Below are positions 36,659 through 46,201 of a stretch of DNA of 64,000 nucleotides, piece after piece; position 1 is the first letter of the stretch; each line of letters begins with the position of its first letter. The DNA comes from Flavobacterium weaverense (GTDB lineage: Bacteria > Bacteroidota > Bacteroidia > Flavobacteriales > Flavobacteriaceae). The DNA lies in the NCBI RefSeq assembly GCF_003688495.1, contig NZ_REFH01000009.1, positions 620,001-684,000 on the forward strand. The letters are read 5' to 3'. A program made the translations under genes and the position numbers. The notes beneath the pieces are model-generated. The model had not been told where the DNA came from. It worked only from the letters and a program-made list of their open reading frames with translations, and did not search any database.

Positions 36659-37921
36659 CTAAGCATCTAAATCAACTGTCGTACGAGAAGCAATTTCTTT
36701 ATACGTACCATTTAGTAATTTCTCACGAATAGCTTCAAAAGCAACTAATGTTTCATTAATATCATCAATTGTGTGAGGTGCTGTAGGAATAACTCTTAAC
36801 AATATCATCCCTTTAGGAATTACAGGATAGATTACGATAGACAAGAAAATACCATAGTTTTCTCTTAAATCATTAACCATAACCATAGCTTCTGGAACAC
36901 TACCTTCAAGATATACCGGAGTTACACATGTATTCGTATCACCTATATTAAATCCTTTACTACGAAGTCCGCTTTGTAATGCATTTACGTTTTCCCATAA
37001 TTTATCTTTCAAGCCAGGATTGTCACGTAATAATTGTAAACGTTTCAACGATCCAATCGTTTGAATCATAGGTAAAGATTTAGCAAACATTTGAGAACGC
37101 ATATTGTATTTCAAATAATCGATAATATCTTTATCCGCTGCTACGAAAGCACCAATGTTAGCCATTGATTTCGCAAAAGTAGAGAAGTATACATCAATAT
37201 CATCTTGAACTCCTTGTTCCTCACCTGCTCCAGCTCCAGTTTTACCAAGTGTACCAAAACCGTGTGCATCATCAACTAGCAAACGAAAGTTGTATTTTTT
37301 CTTCATTTCAACAACTTCTCTCAGCTTTCCTTGTTGTCCACGCATTCCGAAAACACCTTCTGTAATGAATAATATTCCACCACCATTTTCTTCTGCTAAC
37401 TTAGTAGCACGTTGAAGATTTTTCTCCATACTTTCTACGTCGTTATGGCGATACGTAAAACGTTTCCCCATGTGCAAACGAACACCATCTATAATACAAG
37501 CATGTGCATCAACGTCGTAAACAATAACATCATTTTTAGTTACCAAAGCATCAATAATAGATACCATTCCTTGATAACCAAAATTTAATAAATAAGCAGA
37601 TTCTTTCATAACAAAAGCAGCCAATTCATTTTCTAATTGTTCATGATATTTAGTTTGACCACTCATCATACGAGCTCCCATAGGATATGCAGCACCAAAC
37701 TGTGCAGCTGCGTCCGTATCTGCTTGACGCACCTCTGGGTGATTTGCAAGTCCTAAGTAATCATTCAAACTCCAGTTCAAAATATTCTTTCCACCAAACT
37801 GCATTCTTGGACCTAGTTCACCCTCTAATTTTGGAAAAACAAAATAACCTTCAGCTTGTGAAGCCCATTTCCCTAATGGTCCTTTATTGTTTTGAATCCT
37901 TTCGAATAAATCTTTTACCAT
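36659..37921 (-). CDS. Alpha-oxoamine synthase (serine palmitoyltransferase/sulfonolipid-type)
   Basis: A PLP enzyme of 420 residues in the KBL/SPT/BioF group. It has NWSLNDYLGLANHPEV (about 48-63), MMSGQTKYHEQLE, DAHACIIDG, LLVDDAHGFGTLG, the PLP-lysine segment STFAKSMANIGAF (near 245) and IYPVIPKGMILLRVIPTAPH. These enzymes condense an amino acid with an acyl thioester and release CO2. In Bacteroidota the members with this N-terminus make sphingolipid or sulfonolipid (capnine) bases from serine or cysteate. 2-amino-3-ketobutyrate CoA ligase is the main alternative. It is a lone gene with its own promoter and terminator. Confidence 0.82.
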   Translation of the reverse strand: MVKDLFERIQNNKGPLGKWASQAEGYFVFPKLEGELGPRMQFGGKNILNWSLNDYLGLANHPEVRQADTDAAAQFGAAYPMGARMMSGQTKYHEQLENELAAFVMKESAYLLNFGYQGMVSIIDALVTKNDVIVYDVDAHACIIDGVRLHMGKRFTYRHNDVESMEKNLQRATKLAEENGGGILFITEGVFGMRGQQGKLREVVEMKKKYNFRLLVDDAHGFGTLGKTGAGAGEEQGVQDDIDVYFSTFAKSMANIGAFVAADKDIIDYLKYNMRSQMFAKSLPMIQTIGSLKRLQLLRDNPGLKDKLWENVNALQSGLRSKGFNIGDTNTCVTPVYLEGSVPEAMVMVNDLRENYGIFLSIVIYPVIPKGMILLRVIPTAPHTIDDINETLVAFEAIREKLLNGTYKEIASRTTVDLDA

Positions 37922-37957
37922 AATATATCAAGTAATAATTTTAATTTTAAGAAGTTG

Positions 37958-37965
37958 CAAAAATA
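37958..37965 (-). promoter_or_regulatory. -7 element for the aminotransferase-fold gene
   Basis: On the minus strand TATTTTTG followed by CAAC, 36 bp before the ATG at 37921. Typical flavobacterial -7. Confidence 0.55.
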
Positions 37966-38467
37966 ATTATTTAAATTTTATAAAGGACTTGAATCGAGAT
38001 ATATTTTTTTTGTTTATTTTAACGCGAAGAACGCGCTAAATTTCACCTAAAGACATATTAATTATTCTAGCCCACATTAACCTTTGACACTATATATAGC
38101 GACATAAAACGTTTTTACTCCAATCTTTTAAATATCTATTTTTATTATTAAACTTTGTATATTTGAAACTAAGAAAGCTTAATCTAAGCATTTCAATGTT
38201 AAAATTCAAAAAACAAAGCGGTTAATAAAGCACTTAATCAATCCAAAAAGGATCTGATAATCAAGTATTTTTTAATTTTATAGTAATGTTAAGTACTTTT
38301 CGAACATCAGAAAAATTGCAGTCGATATAATTTCAATTAATATAAAAGTCAATTTACAAAAATCGGTTTAAAAAAGCTTCTTTTTACTTTAACATTAGTT
38401 AAAATAAAAAAATAATTTATAAAAATTCAGTTCTACTTAAACAAAAGAACAATTAATACACAAGAAA
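37966..38467. other. 500-bp intergenic region with a distant -7 candidate
   Basis: AT-rich, no credible ORF. A TATATTTG element at 38158-38165 on the plus strand would give a transcript with a leader of about 300 nt ahead of the NYN gene, unless a nearer promoter exists. A small GCGAAGAACGCGC block near 38023 is the only GC-rich spot. No tRNA or known RNA was recognised. Confidence 0.4.
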
Positions 38468-39256
38468 ATGTCACAAGATATTAAAGAATTAAAGCTGGCA
38501 GTGCTAATTGATGCCGACAACGTTCCATACAGTAACGTAAAGGGAATGATGGAAGAAATAGCCAAATTTGGAACTCCAACTACTAAACGTATTTATGCCG
38601 ACTGGACCAAACCTAATGCTGGCGGTTGGAAAAGTGTTTTATTAGAACACGCTATTACTCCAATCCAACAATACAGCTATACTGTTGGGAAAAACTCTTC
38701 CGATTCTGCAATGATTATCGATGCAATGGATTTACTTTATTCTGATAAGGTAGATGGTTTCTGCATTGTTTCCAGCGATTCTGATTTTACACGTTTAGCC
38801 ATCCGATTACGAGAATCAGGGATGAAAGTAATTGGAATTGGAGAACAAAAAACACCTAATTCATTCATCGTAGCATGTGATCGATTTATCTATATCGAAG
38901 TTTTAGATGGTGCTATTAAGAAGAAAGCTAAAAAGAAACTAACAACAGACACGAAGAAACCAGTAGAAAAACCAGTGGAGAAACCAGTAGAAAAATCGCT
39001 CAATAAAATAGATACTAGCACTATAGAGTTGCTGGAAACTACTATCGAAGACATTTGTGACGATGACGGTTGGGCATTTCTAGGAGACGTTGGGAATTTT
39101 ATTGTAAAAAGAAAACCAGAATTTGATCCTAGAAATTATGGCTTTACAAAATTAACTCCTATGTTAAAATCGCTAACTGACATCTTGGAAATAGACGAAC
39201 GTGATTCTGATAAGAAAGGAATAAAACACGTCTATGTCCGTTTACGTTACAGTTAA
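38468..39256 (+). CDS. NYN (PIN-like) ribonuclease domain plus LOTUS/OST-HTH domain
   Basis: The N-terminal part (about 10-155) is a NYN domain of the LabA/DUF88 type, with acidic metal-site residues in VLIDADNVP, in NSSDSAMIIDAMDLLYS and in IVSSDSDFTRL. A lysine-proline linker holds three KPVE repeats (about 162-177). The C-terminal part (about 185-260) is an OST-HTH/LOTUS domain (AFLGDVGNFIVKRKPEFDPR and KLTPML). The NYN fold cleaves RNA and LOTUS binds RNA in other systems, so an RNA-processing role is inferred. The last 4 bp overlap the opposite-strand kinase gene. Confidence 0.85.
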   Translation: MSQDIKELKLAVLIDADNVPYSNVKGMMEEIAKFGTPTTKRIYADWTKPNAGGWKSVLLEHAITPIQQYSYTVGKNSSDSAMIIDAMDLLYSDKVDGFCIVSSDSDFTRLAIRLRESGMKVIGIGEQKTPNSFIVACDRFIYIEVLDGAIKKKAKKKLTTDTKKPVEKPVEKPVEKSLNKIDTSTIELLETTIEDICDDDGWAFLGDVGNFIVKRKPEFDPRNYGFTKLTPMLKSLTDILEIDERDSDKKGIKHVYVRLRYS

Positions 39257-41634
39257 ACTAATTTTAAAATAGATTCGTATAAGATCTCTTTTTTAACTGG
39301 TTTTGAAAGATAGTCATTCATCCCTATTTCACTCACACGTTGTTTTGTACCTTCCATTACATCGGCTGTAATTGCGATAATAGGGATGTTTGTATTTTTA
39401 ACTCCAGCTTGCCCATTTCTTATAGCAATTGTAGCTTCGTAACCGTCCATCACAGGCATTTGAAGATCCATTAATATAATATCAAAATGACTCTTTTTCA
39501 ATAAATCAATTGCTTCCTCGCCGTTATTAGCATAAGCTACTTCAGTATTTAACCATTTTTTTGTAATCATTTTAATTACCATCTGATTGATAGGATTATC
39601 TTCAACAACTAAAATGCTTTTGCCTTTCAGATCGCAGGCGATTGGCACCTGCTCTACAATCACAACCTCCTCCTTTACTTCTACATCAAAATCTAACATT
39701 ATTTCAAATGTTGTTCCTTTATTGATTTCGCTGGTCATTTTTATTGTTCCATTTTGCATATCGACCAATGTCTTTACAATATAAAGGCCTAATCCTAATC
39801 CGCCAAATTTCCTTTTGTTATCAATATTGTTTTGCGAAAAAGAATCAAAAATACTATCAATTTTATTTTTTGGTATACCAATTCCAGAGTCGACAACTGT
39901 AAATTTCAAACTTGCTCTATTTTGCGACTTAATTGCACTATCAACAGTGAATTTCACTCCACCTTCTGATGTAAACTTAATAGCATTGTTTAAAACGTTA
40001 TTGATAATTTGCGTCAATCGCGCTTCATCTCCAATAAGAAAATTTGGAACAGAATTCGACTTACTAAATTCGAAACTAAGACCTTTCTCAGCAGCAATAT
40101 TACTTGCATTAAAATTCAGATTTTCCAAAACTTTCGAAAAATCGAATGGCATCACTTCTAACTTTAATTCATCCTTTTCAATTTTTGAGAAATCTAAAAT
40201 ATCATTTACAGAACTCAGCAAACTATTAGATGAATATTTAATAATCTGACATTTTTTATGAATTTTTTCATCTTCGACTTCAGTACTTATTGAATCAATT
40301 AAATTCATAATGGCATTGAGTGGTGTTCTCAATTCGTGACTGATATTAGACAAAAAGTATGATTTTAAATCATTCATTTCTTCAGATCGAATTAATGCCA
40401 AGCGATTCAATTCATTTTTCTCGTTTTTTAGATTTCTAATTAAATTAGACATCGAAAGAGATAAGAAAATCACTTCTAATCCCGTACCTATTTTAGCGCT
40501 ATACTTCGTGAAAAAATTATCAGGCAGAATTCCGAAATTGTATAATATAAAAACTGCAAAACCAATTATTAAGAATGAAATTCCAGTGGTAAAAAAAGGA
40601 TCAATCGATTTTTTAGTATAATAAAGATGACCAATCGAGAATATTATTAAAAGTAGAAATATTAAAGTTAGAACATTTACAAATATGTAAGATGCTAGAA
40701 GAAGCGATGGAAATAGAATGGTTATCAATAAAAGAGTGAACAATAATACGTAAGCAACATTAAATAAAGTATAGATTTTTTTACTATTATCCTTAATTTT
40801 CAAAAACAATTCACTGTACTTCCCTGATAGAAAAACTGCCACTATCGCAATAAATAGTACGGCATGGTTTGAAAGCCATCCGCCATTTGGTGTAACAAAT
40901 TTAAAGAAAAATCCATCTAGCGCAAATTGTAGCAAACCCATGAAAAAGACATATAAACTATAATACAGGAATACTTTCTCACTCAATGCTAAAAAGAAGA
41001 AGAAATAGACAATTGCAGCTAGAAGCAAAATCCCATAAAATACTCCAAAGAATAATTGTTCGTTTGCGATCATTTTTATAAAACTTTCTGATGAATATAG
41101 AATCATCGGAATTTTTATTGCTTCACCATCACTTCTAAGGTGTATAAACAGCTGCTGACTCGATTGCGGAGCAATTTCAATCTTAAAAATAATTTTTCGA
41201 TTGTCAAAACTACGTTTGGAATACGGGATTAAGTCGCCACTTATTCTTTTTGTAATAATAACAGTAGTTTCATCAATAGTGTACAATTCTACAAGATCTG
41301 TCAAAGGCCTAGCTGTCTCTAAATAGTATGATAACTTATTGTTGGTGTTGTTTCTTAAAACTGTTTTTAACCAGAAATTATTTTGCGTAAAGCCTAAATC
41401 ATCATTTTCAGTTTTAAGCTTCGAAGGATTTAAGGAGTTAAAATTTGAAATTACGTAATTAATATTCAAATCGCGATTAGCGACATTGACCATAGTTGTA
41501 TGGTTGTGTAACGAAATCCTATCAGGAACTGCATCGCTATTAAATACGTATTGGGAGTACGTATTGGAGTAGAACAAAATAAAAAACAGCAATTTTAAAA
41601 CTGAAGAAATCTGTTTGCGTCTTTTTTGATTCAT
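39253..41634 (-). CDS. Hybrid sensor histidine kinase with 7TMR-DISM sensor
   Basis: Signal peptide (1-27), a periplasmic 7TMR-DISMED2 beta-sandwich (about 35-180), seven membrane helices (about 190-400), HisKA with phospho-acceptor H433 in SNISHELRTPLNAI, HATPase_c with NNVLNNAIKF and GGLGLGLYIVKTLV, and a C-terminal receiver with the acceptor Asp near 722 in ILMDLQMPVMDG. This senses an extracellular carbohydrate-like or envelope signal and phosphorylates itself. No separate response regulator or HPt gene is adjacent, so output is unknown. The gene is convergent with the NYN gene, overlapping by 4 bp. Confidence 0.93.
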   Translation of the reverse strand: MNQKRRKQISSVLKLLFFILFYSNTYSQYVFNSDAVPDRISLHNHTTMVNVANRDLNINYVISNFNSLNPSKLKTENDDLGFTQNNFWLKTVLRNNTNNKLSYYLETARPLTDLVELYTIDETTVIITKRISGDLIPYSKRSFDNRKIIFKIEIAPQSSQQLFIHLRSDGEAIKIPMILYSSESFIKMIANEQLFFGVFYGILLLAAIVYFFFFLALSEKVFLYYSLYVFFMGLLQFALDGFFFKFVTPNGGWLSNHAVLFIAIVAVFLSGKYSELFLKIKDNSKKIYTLFNVAYVLLFTLLLITILFPSLLLASYIFVNVLTLIFLLLIIFSIGHLYYTKKSIDPFFTTGISFLIIGFAVFILYNFGILPDNFFTKYSAKIGTGLEVIFLSLSMSNLIRNLKNEKNELNRLALIRSEEMNDLKSYFLSNISHELRTPLNAIMNLIDSISTEVEDEKIHKKCQIIKYSSNSLLSSVNDILDFSKIEKDELKLEVMPFDFSKVLENLNFNASNIAAEKGLSFEFSKSNSVPNFLIGDEARLTQIINNVLNNAIKFTSEGGVKFTVDSAIKSQNRASLKFTVVDSGIGIPKNKIDSIFDSFSQNNIDNKRKFGGLGLGLYIVKTLVDMQNGTIKMTSEINKGTTFEIMLDFDVEVKEEVVIVEQVPIACDLKGKSILVVEDNPINQMVIKMITKKWLNTEVAYANNGEEAIDLLKKSHFDIILMDLQMPVMDGYEATIAIRNGQAGVKNTNIPIIAITADVMEGTKQRVSEIGMNDYLSKPVKKEILYESILKLV

Positions 41635-41808
41635 TGGGGCGAATTATAATTAGGCAAAATTTAATAGGTATTCTTATAAACTGCTGTTTGCGTTAGGTAA
41701 TACAAACTTTAATATTTGTTAAATAAAAGCTATTATTTTTAAATAAACAGCGCAAAGACTTGAAATAATTAATATTCTTTCTATTTTAGAGGTTAAACAA
41801 TTTTAGAA

Positions 41809-43317
41809 ATGAGAAAAAACTTTTTTATATTCGGGATAGCTTTACTAATTATCACTTTCGCGATTTATCTTTTATTTGATATAGGTCTTATATTTATGGC
41901 GGTTTTGGTAGTTTTATTGCTGGTTGGTTATGCGAATAGCGTTCAACATAAACACGCAATTTTAAGAAACTTCCCGGTCCTGGGTTACTTTAGATATCTG
42001 TTCGAAATGATCGCTCCAGAAATTCAGCAATATTTTATTGAGCGTAACACTGATGGTAAGCCATTCTCTCGCAGTCAACGTAGTTTAGCGTATCAGCGTT
42101 CCAAAAATATTGATGCTACAACTCCTTTTGGAACCCAGCTCGATATTAATCAATCATGTTATGAAGGAATCAAGCATTCCATATTTCCTGCAACAGTAAA
42201 TGAAGAACTTCCGCGCGTTTTAGTTGGTGGACCTGATTGTAAACAACCCTACTCCGCTTCTTTATTAAATATTTCAGCGATGAGTTTCGGTTCATTAAGT
42301 GAAAATGCGATTGTAGCCTTAAATAAAGGAGCACAAAAAGGAAATTTTTACCACAACACAGGTGAAGGAGGTTTAACGCAATTTCATCAACAAGGCGGTG
42401 ACGTAACATGGCAAATAGGTACTGGTTATTTTGGTTGTCGTAACGCAGAAGGAGGATTTGATGCTGAAAAATTTGAACAAAAAGCAAATCTTCCCGAAGT
42501 AAAAATGATAGAAATCAAATTATCTCAAGGTGCTAAACCTGGGCATGGAGGTGTTTTACCTGCCACAAAAAATACTGAAGAAATTGCAAAAATAAGAGGT
42601 GTGGAACCACACACAACTATTCTATCACCTCCGGGACATTCTGCTTTTTCAGATACTCAAGGTTTAATAACATTCATTGCTGAACTTCGCAGACTTTCTA
42701 ACGGAAAGCCAATTGGTTTTAAATTGTGTATTGGTAAAACAACCGAATTTGAAGCTATTTGTGAAGCGATGGTCGCACAGAATTGCTACCCAGATTTTAT
42801 AACAGTTGACGGTGCCGAAGGTGGAACTGGCGCTGCTCCATTAGAATTTAGTGATGGAGTTGGTATGCCATATGAACCTGCACTTATATTTGTAAATAAA
42901 ACTCTAGTGTTTTATGGTATTAGAGATAAAATACGTGTTATATGTAGCGGTAAAATAATTTCTGGATATTCTATTTTAAAAGCAGTAGCATTAGGTGCAG
43001 ATATGTGTAATAGTGCTCGTGGATTTATGTTTTCTTTAGGCTGTATACAAGCGCTACGTTGCAATACTAATACTTGTCCAACGGGAGTTGCAACACAAGA
43101 TAAGATGTTAATGAAAGGTTTAGTAGTAAGTGATAAATCAGAACGTGTTTTTCATTTTCATCGCAATACTTTACATGCGGCAAACGAACTCTTAGCTGCA
43201 GCAGGAAAGAGTAGTTTTGCTGACGTGGATATCAATATATTCATGCGTGGTGATGAGTTCACACATTTAGCAGACCTTTATTTCCCAGATAATTTAAAAA
43301 GTGTGACGAGGTATTAA
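41809..43317 (+). CDS. FMN-binding glutamate-synthase-family protein, membrane-anchored
   Basis: Two short hydrophobic segments (about 5-40) precede a glutamate-synthase-like FMN barrel (about 130-490). Visible parts: LLNISAMSFGSLSENAIVAL, the HNTGEGGLTQFH phrase, GAKPGHGGVLPA, TVDGAEGGTGAAPLEF and the cysteine cluster GCIQALRCNTNTCPTGVATQ that binds a 3Fe-4S centre. The glutamine amidotransferase domain of full GltB is absent. Such stand-alone proteins may be ammonia- or ferredoxin-linked oxidoreductases; the reaction is not proven. A single gene, followed 100 bp later by rdgB. Confidence 0.87.
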   Translation: MRKNFFIFGIALLIITFAIYLLFDIGLIFMAVLVVLLLVGYANSVQHKHAILRNFPVLGYFRYLFEMIAPEIQQYFIERNTDGKPFSRSQRSLAYQRSKNIDATTPFGTQLDINQSCYEGIKHSIFPATVNEELPRVLVGGPDCKQPYSASLLNISAMSFGSLSENAIVALNKGAQKGNFYHNTGEGGLTQFHQQGGDVTWQIGTGYFGCRNAEGGFDAEKFEQKANLPEVKMIEIKLSQGAKPGHGGVLPATKNTEEIAKIRGVEPHTTILSPPGHSAFSDTQGLITFIAELRRLSNGKPIGFKLCIGKTTEFEAICEAMVAQNCYPDFITVDGAEGGTGAAPLEFSDGVGMPYEPALIFVNKTLVFYGIRDKIRVICSGKIISGYSILKAVALGADMCNSARGFMFSLGCIQALRCNTNTCPTGVATQDKMLMKGLVVSDKSERVFHFHRNTLHAANELLAAAGKSSFADVDINIFMRGDEFTHLADLYFPDNLKSVTRY

Positions 43318-43386
43318 AATCATGATTGTAGAATATCTCATCATTCTGCTATTACTGCCTTACTTCTATCATTTATTTAAAAAATG

Positions 43387-43394
43387 TATATTTG
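43387..43394 (+). promoter_or_regulatory. -7 element for rdgB
   Basis: TATATTTG matches TAnnTTTG, 25 bp before the rdgB ATG. Confidence 0.5.
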
Positions 43395-43419
43395 AAAAGT
43401 CAATCCTAAAAAACATATC

Positions 43420-43998
43420 ATGCAACTGGTTTTCGCATCAAATAACAAAAATAAAATAAGAGAAGTTCAAAGTATGCTTCCTGAAACCATAAAAATTCTA
43501 AGTTTAGAGGACATTGGATGTTTTGAAGAAATTCCAGAAACAGCTGATACTATAGAAGGAAACGCAATTTTAAAAGCAGATTATGTGACTAAAAATTACG
43601 GTCATGACTGCTTTGCTGATGATACCGGTCTCGAAGTAAATAGTTTAGACGGAGCTCCAGGTGTTTTTTCAGCGCGATATGCTGGACTGCAATGCAATCC
43701 CGATGACAACATGAATAAACTATTACAAGCATTATCTCATAAAAATGATAGAACTGCACGATTTAAAACTGTCGTTGCCTTAAATTTAGGAGGGAAACAA
43801 AAACTTTTTACTGGTATTGCCGATGGCGAAATCACTTTAGAAAAGACCGGAACTGGAGGTTTTGGATATGATCCAATTTTCAAACCTACTGGTTACAATG
43901 AGACTTTTGCTGAAATTAGCGCTGAAATTAAAAATAATATCAGTCATAGAGGAAAAGCAACTCACAAATTAATTAAATTTTTACAGGCTACGCACTAA
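43420..43998 (+). CDS. rdgB: Non-canonical purine NTP diphosphatase
   Basis: A house-cleaning Ham1/RdgB enzyme that converts dITP, ITP and XTP to monophosphates and keeps them out of nucleic acids. Family motifs: FASNNKNKIREVQ at the start, CFADDTGLEVNSLDGAPGVF then SARYAG, GGFGYDPIFKP, and ISHRGKATHKL near the end. Length 192 is normal. It has its own promoter element. Confidence 0.95.
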   Translation: MQLVFASNNKNKIREVQSMLPETIKILSLEDIGCFEEIPETADTIEGNAILKADYVTKNYGHDCFADDTGLEVNSLDGAPGVFSARYAGLQCNPDDNMNKLLQALSHKNDRTARFKTVVALNLGGKQKLFTGIADGEITLEKTGTGGFGYDPIFKPTGYNETFAEISAEIKNNISHRGKATHKLIKFLQATH

Positions 43999-44173
43999 AA
44001 ACACCAAAACAGTAGTTTTTAGATTTATATTTTAGTCTAAAAATGAATATTTAGCATTTTTCAATCTAAATAAAATTCGGTAATTCATAAATAGAAAGAT
44101 AACAATCTGATAATCAAATCACAATAAATTAATAATTCTTAAAATAGCATTAGCATATATGAATAATTAACAG

Positions 44174-44181
44174 TACTTTTG
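44174..44181 (+). promoter_or_regulatory. -7 element for the second DEAD-box helicase
   Basis: TACTTTTG followed by CACC matches the flavobacterial -7. Transcription would start near 44188, after the in-frame ATG at 44179, so the ATG at 44203 is the real start. Confidence 0.6.
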
Positions 44182-44202
44182 CACCCTATTTTAAAAATAC
44201 AT

Positions 44203-46113
44203 ATGAATAAATTTGAACAATTAGGATTGAGTGAATCGTTACTGAAGGCGATTTTAGATCTAGGATTTGAAAGTCCGACCGAAGTACAGGAGAAAGCGAT
44301 TCCCCTATTATTGGAAAAAGATACAGATATGGTTGCGTTGGCTCAGACAGGGACAGGGAAAACGGCAGCATTTGGTTTTCCAGTTATCCAAAAAATTGAT
44401 GCTAACAACAGAAACACACAAGCATTAATTTTATCTCCAACACGCGAACTTTGTTTGCAGATTACCAACGAAATTAAAAACTACTCTAAATACGAAAAAG
44501 GTATTAATGTGGTAGCAGTTTACGGTGGAGCTAGCATTACAGATCAAGCGAGAGACATAAAGAGAGGTGCACAAATTATTGTGGCAACTCCAGGAAGAAT
44601 GCAAGATATGATTAATAGAGGATTGGTTAACATTTCTCAAATCAACTATTGTATTCTTGACGAAGCTGACGAAATGTTGAACATGGGTTTCTACGAAGAT
44701 ATCGTAAACATCCTTTCTACTACGCCAGACGACAAAAACACATGGTTATTCTCTGCAACAATGCCTGCTGAAGTAGCACGTATTGGAAAACAATTCATGA
44801 AAGATCCAATTGAAATTACAGTTGGAGCTAAAAATTCAGGTTCAGCTACAGTTTCTCACGAGTATTACTTAGTGAATGCGCGTGATCGTTACGAAGCGTT
44901 GAAACGTTTAGCTGATGCTAATCCAGACATTTTCTCAGTAGTTTTTTGTAGAACAAAACGTGATACACAAGCTGTTGCTGAAAAATTAGTAGAAGACGGA
45001 TATAGTGCTGCTGCATTGCACGGAGATTTATCTCAAGCGCAACGTGACGGTGTAATGAAATCTTTTAGAGGTCACCAAATCCAAATGCTTGTAGCTACTG
45101 ACGTTGCTGCACGTGGAATTGACGTTGATAGCATTACTCACGTTGTAAACTACCAATTACCTGACGAAATCGAAACTTACAATCACCGCTCAGGTCGTAC
45201 TGGTCGTGCTGGTAAATTAGGAACTTCTATTGTAATCGTTACTAAAAGTGAATTGCGCAAGATTTCTTCTATTGAAAGAATCATCAAGCAAAAATTCGAA
45301 GAAAAAACAATTCCTTCTGGAATTGAAATCTGCGAAATTCAATTATTGCACTTAGCTACTAAAATTAAAGATACAGAAGTTGATCACGAAATCGACAACT
45401 ACTTACCTGCTATTAATAGCGTTCTTGAAGACTTGTCAAAAGAAGAATTGATTAAGAAAATGGTTTCAGTTGAATTTAACCGTTTTATCAATTATTATAA
45501 GAAAACAAGAGATATTTCTACTCAATCTGGCGAAAGACGCGAGCGTGATGATAGAGATGGTGCTCCAAGAGAAAATAATGGTGGTGGTGCAACAAGATAT
45601 TTCGTGAACATAGGTTCTAGAGATAACTTCGACTGGATGTCATTAAAAGATTACTTGAAAGAAACATTAGACTTAGGTCGTGATGACGTTTTCAAAGTAG
45701 ATGTAAAAGAAGGTTTCTCTTTCTTTAACACAGATCCAGAACATACTGATAAAGTAATGGAAGTATTGAATAACGTTCAATTAGAAGGACGTAGAATCAA
45801 TGTTGAAATTTCTAAAAATGATGGTGGTGGAAGACGTGACCATAATGGAAGAAGCTCAGGTGGAAGTTTTGGTGGTGGAAGAAGTTCTGCTCCAAGAAGA
45901 GAAGGTAGTTTTGCTCCAAGAAGAGAAGGTTCTTCAGGTGGCGGATTTAGAAGCGATAGAAATTCAGCTCCAAGAGAAGGTGGTTTCGGTCCTAGAAGAG
46001 AAGGTGGATTTACATCTGACAGACCTAGAACTGAAGGTTCATCTGATAGAGCACCTAGACGCTCTGAAAGCTTTGGTGATTCACCAAGACCAAGAAGACC
46101 AAGAAGAGACTAA
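44203..46113 (+). CDS. DEAD-box RNA helicase with DbpA-type RNA-binding domain and RGG-like tail
   Basis: A CsdA/DeaD-like helicase for ribosome biogenesis and cold-time RNA unwinding. Motifs: Q motif (SPTEVQEKAIP), AQTGTGKTAAFG, PTRELCLQ, TPGR, DEAD in ILDEADEML, SAT, VARGIDVDS and HRSGRTGRAG. Residues about 465-545 form a DbpA-like RNA-binding domain (RYFVNIGSRDNFDWMSLKDY). The tail (about 550-636) is built of glycine, arginine, serine and proline with repeated APRREG-like units. The start at 44203 (MNKFEQLGLSESLL) follows the -7 box; the earlier ATG does not. Another frame across the tail is long but only a shadow of the repeats. Confidence 0.94.
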   Translation: MNKFEQLGLSESLLKAILDLGFESPTEVQEKAIPLLLEKDTDMVALAQTGTGKTAAFGFPVIQKIDANNRNTQALILSPTRELCLQITNEIKNYSKYEKGINVVAVYGGASITDQARDIKRGAQIIVATPGRMQDMINRGLVNISQINYCILDEADEMLNMGFYEDIVNILSTTPDDKNTWLFSATMPAEVARIGKQFMKDPIEITVGAKNSGSATVSHEYYLVNARDRYEALKRLADANPDIFSVVFCRTKRDTQAVAEKLVEDGYSAAALHGDLSQAQRDGVMKSFRGHQIQMLVATDVAARGIDVDSITHVVNYQLPDEIETYNHRSGRTGRAGKLGTSIVIVTKSELRKISSIERIIKQKFEEKTIPSGIEICEIQLLHLATKIKDTEVDHEIDNYLPAINSVLEDLSKEELIKKMVSVEFNRFINYYKKTRDISTQSGERRERDDRDGAPRENNGGGATRYFVNIGSRDNFDWMSLKDYLKETLDLGRDDVFKVDVKEGFSFFNTDPEHTDKVMEVLNNVQLEGRRINVEISKNDGGGRRDHNGRSSGGSFGGGRSSAPRREGSFAPRREGSSGGGFRSDRNSAPREGGFGPRREGGFTSDRPRTEGSSDRAPRRSESFGDSPRPRRPRRD

Positions 46114-46201
46114 CATTCATTGTTAATCTTCTTATAATTATATAAGGAAACTACAAAATATTCAATCTTGATTTATTACTTTTAAAGTTTTAAATTAGCA
46201 T

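Noticed and set aside
36659..37921. Calling the PLP enzyme kbl (threonine breakdown)
   Set aside because: No tdh is adjacent and the opening resembles Bacteroidota long-chain-base synthases; left as a general alpha-oxoamine synthase.
39587..40249. Plus-strand ORFs antisense to the histidine kinase (39587-39784, 39815-40249)
   Set aside because: They lie fully inside a well-supported kinase gene and show no domain, signal or codon pattern of their own.
45800..46126. 108-codon second-frame ORF inside the helicase tail
   Set aside because: It is the shifted reading of the Gly-Arg-Ser repeats; composition (V, L, E repeats) comes from the same low-complexity DNA.
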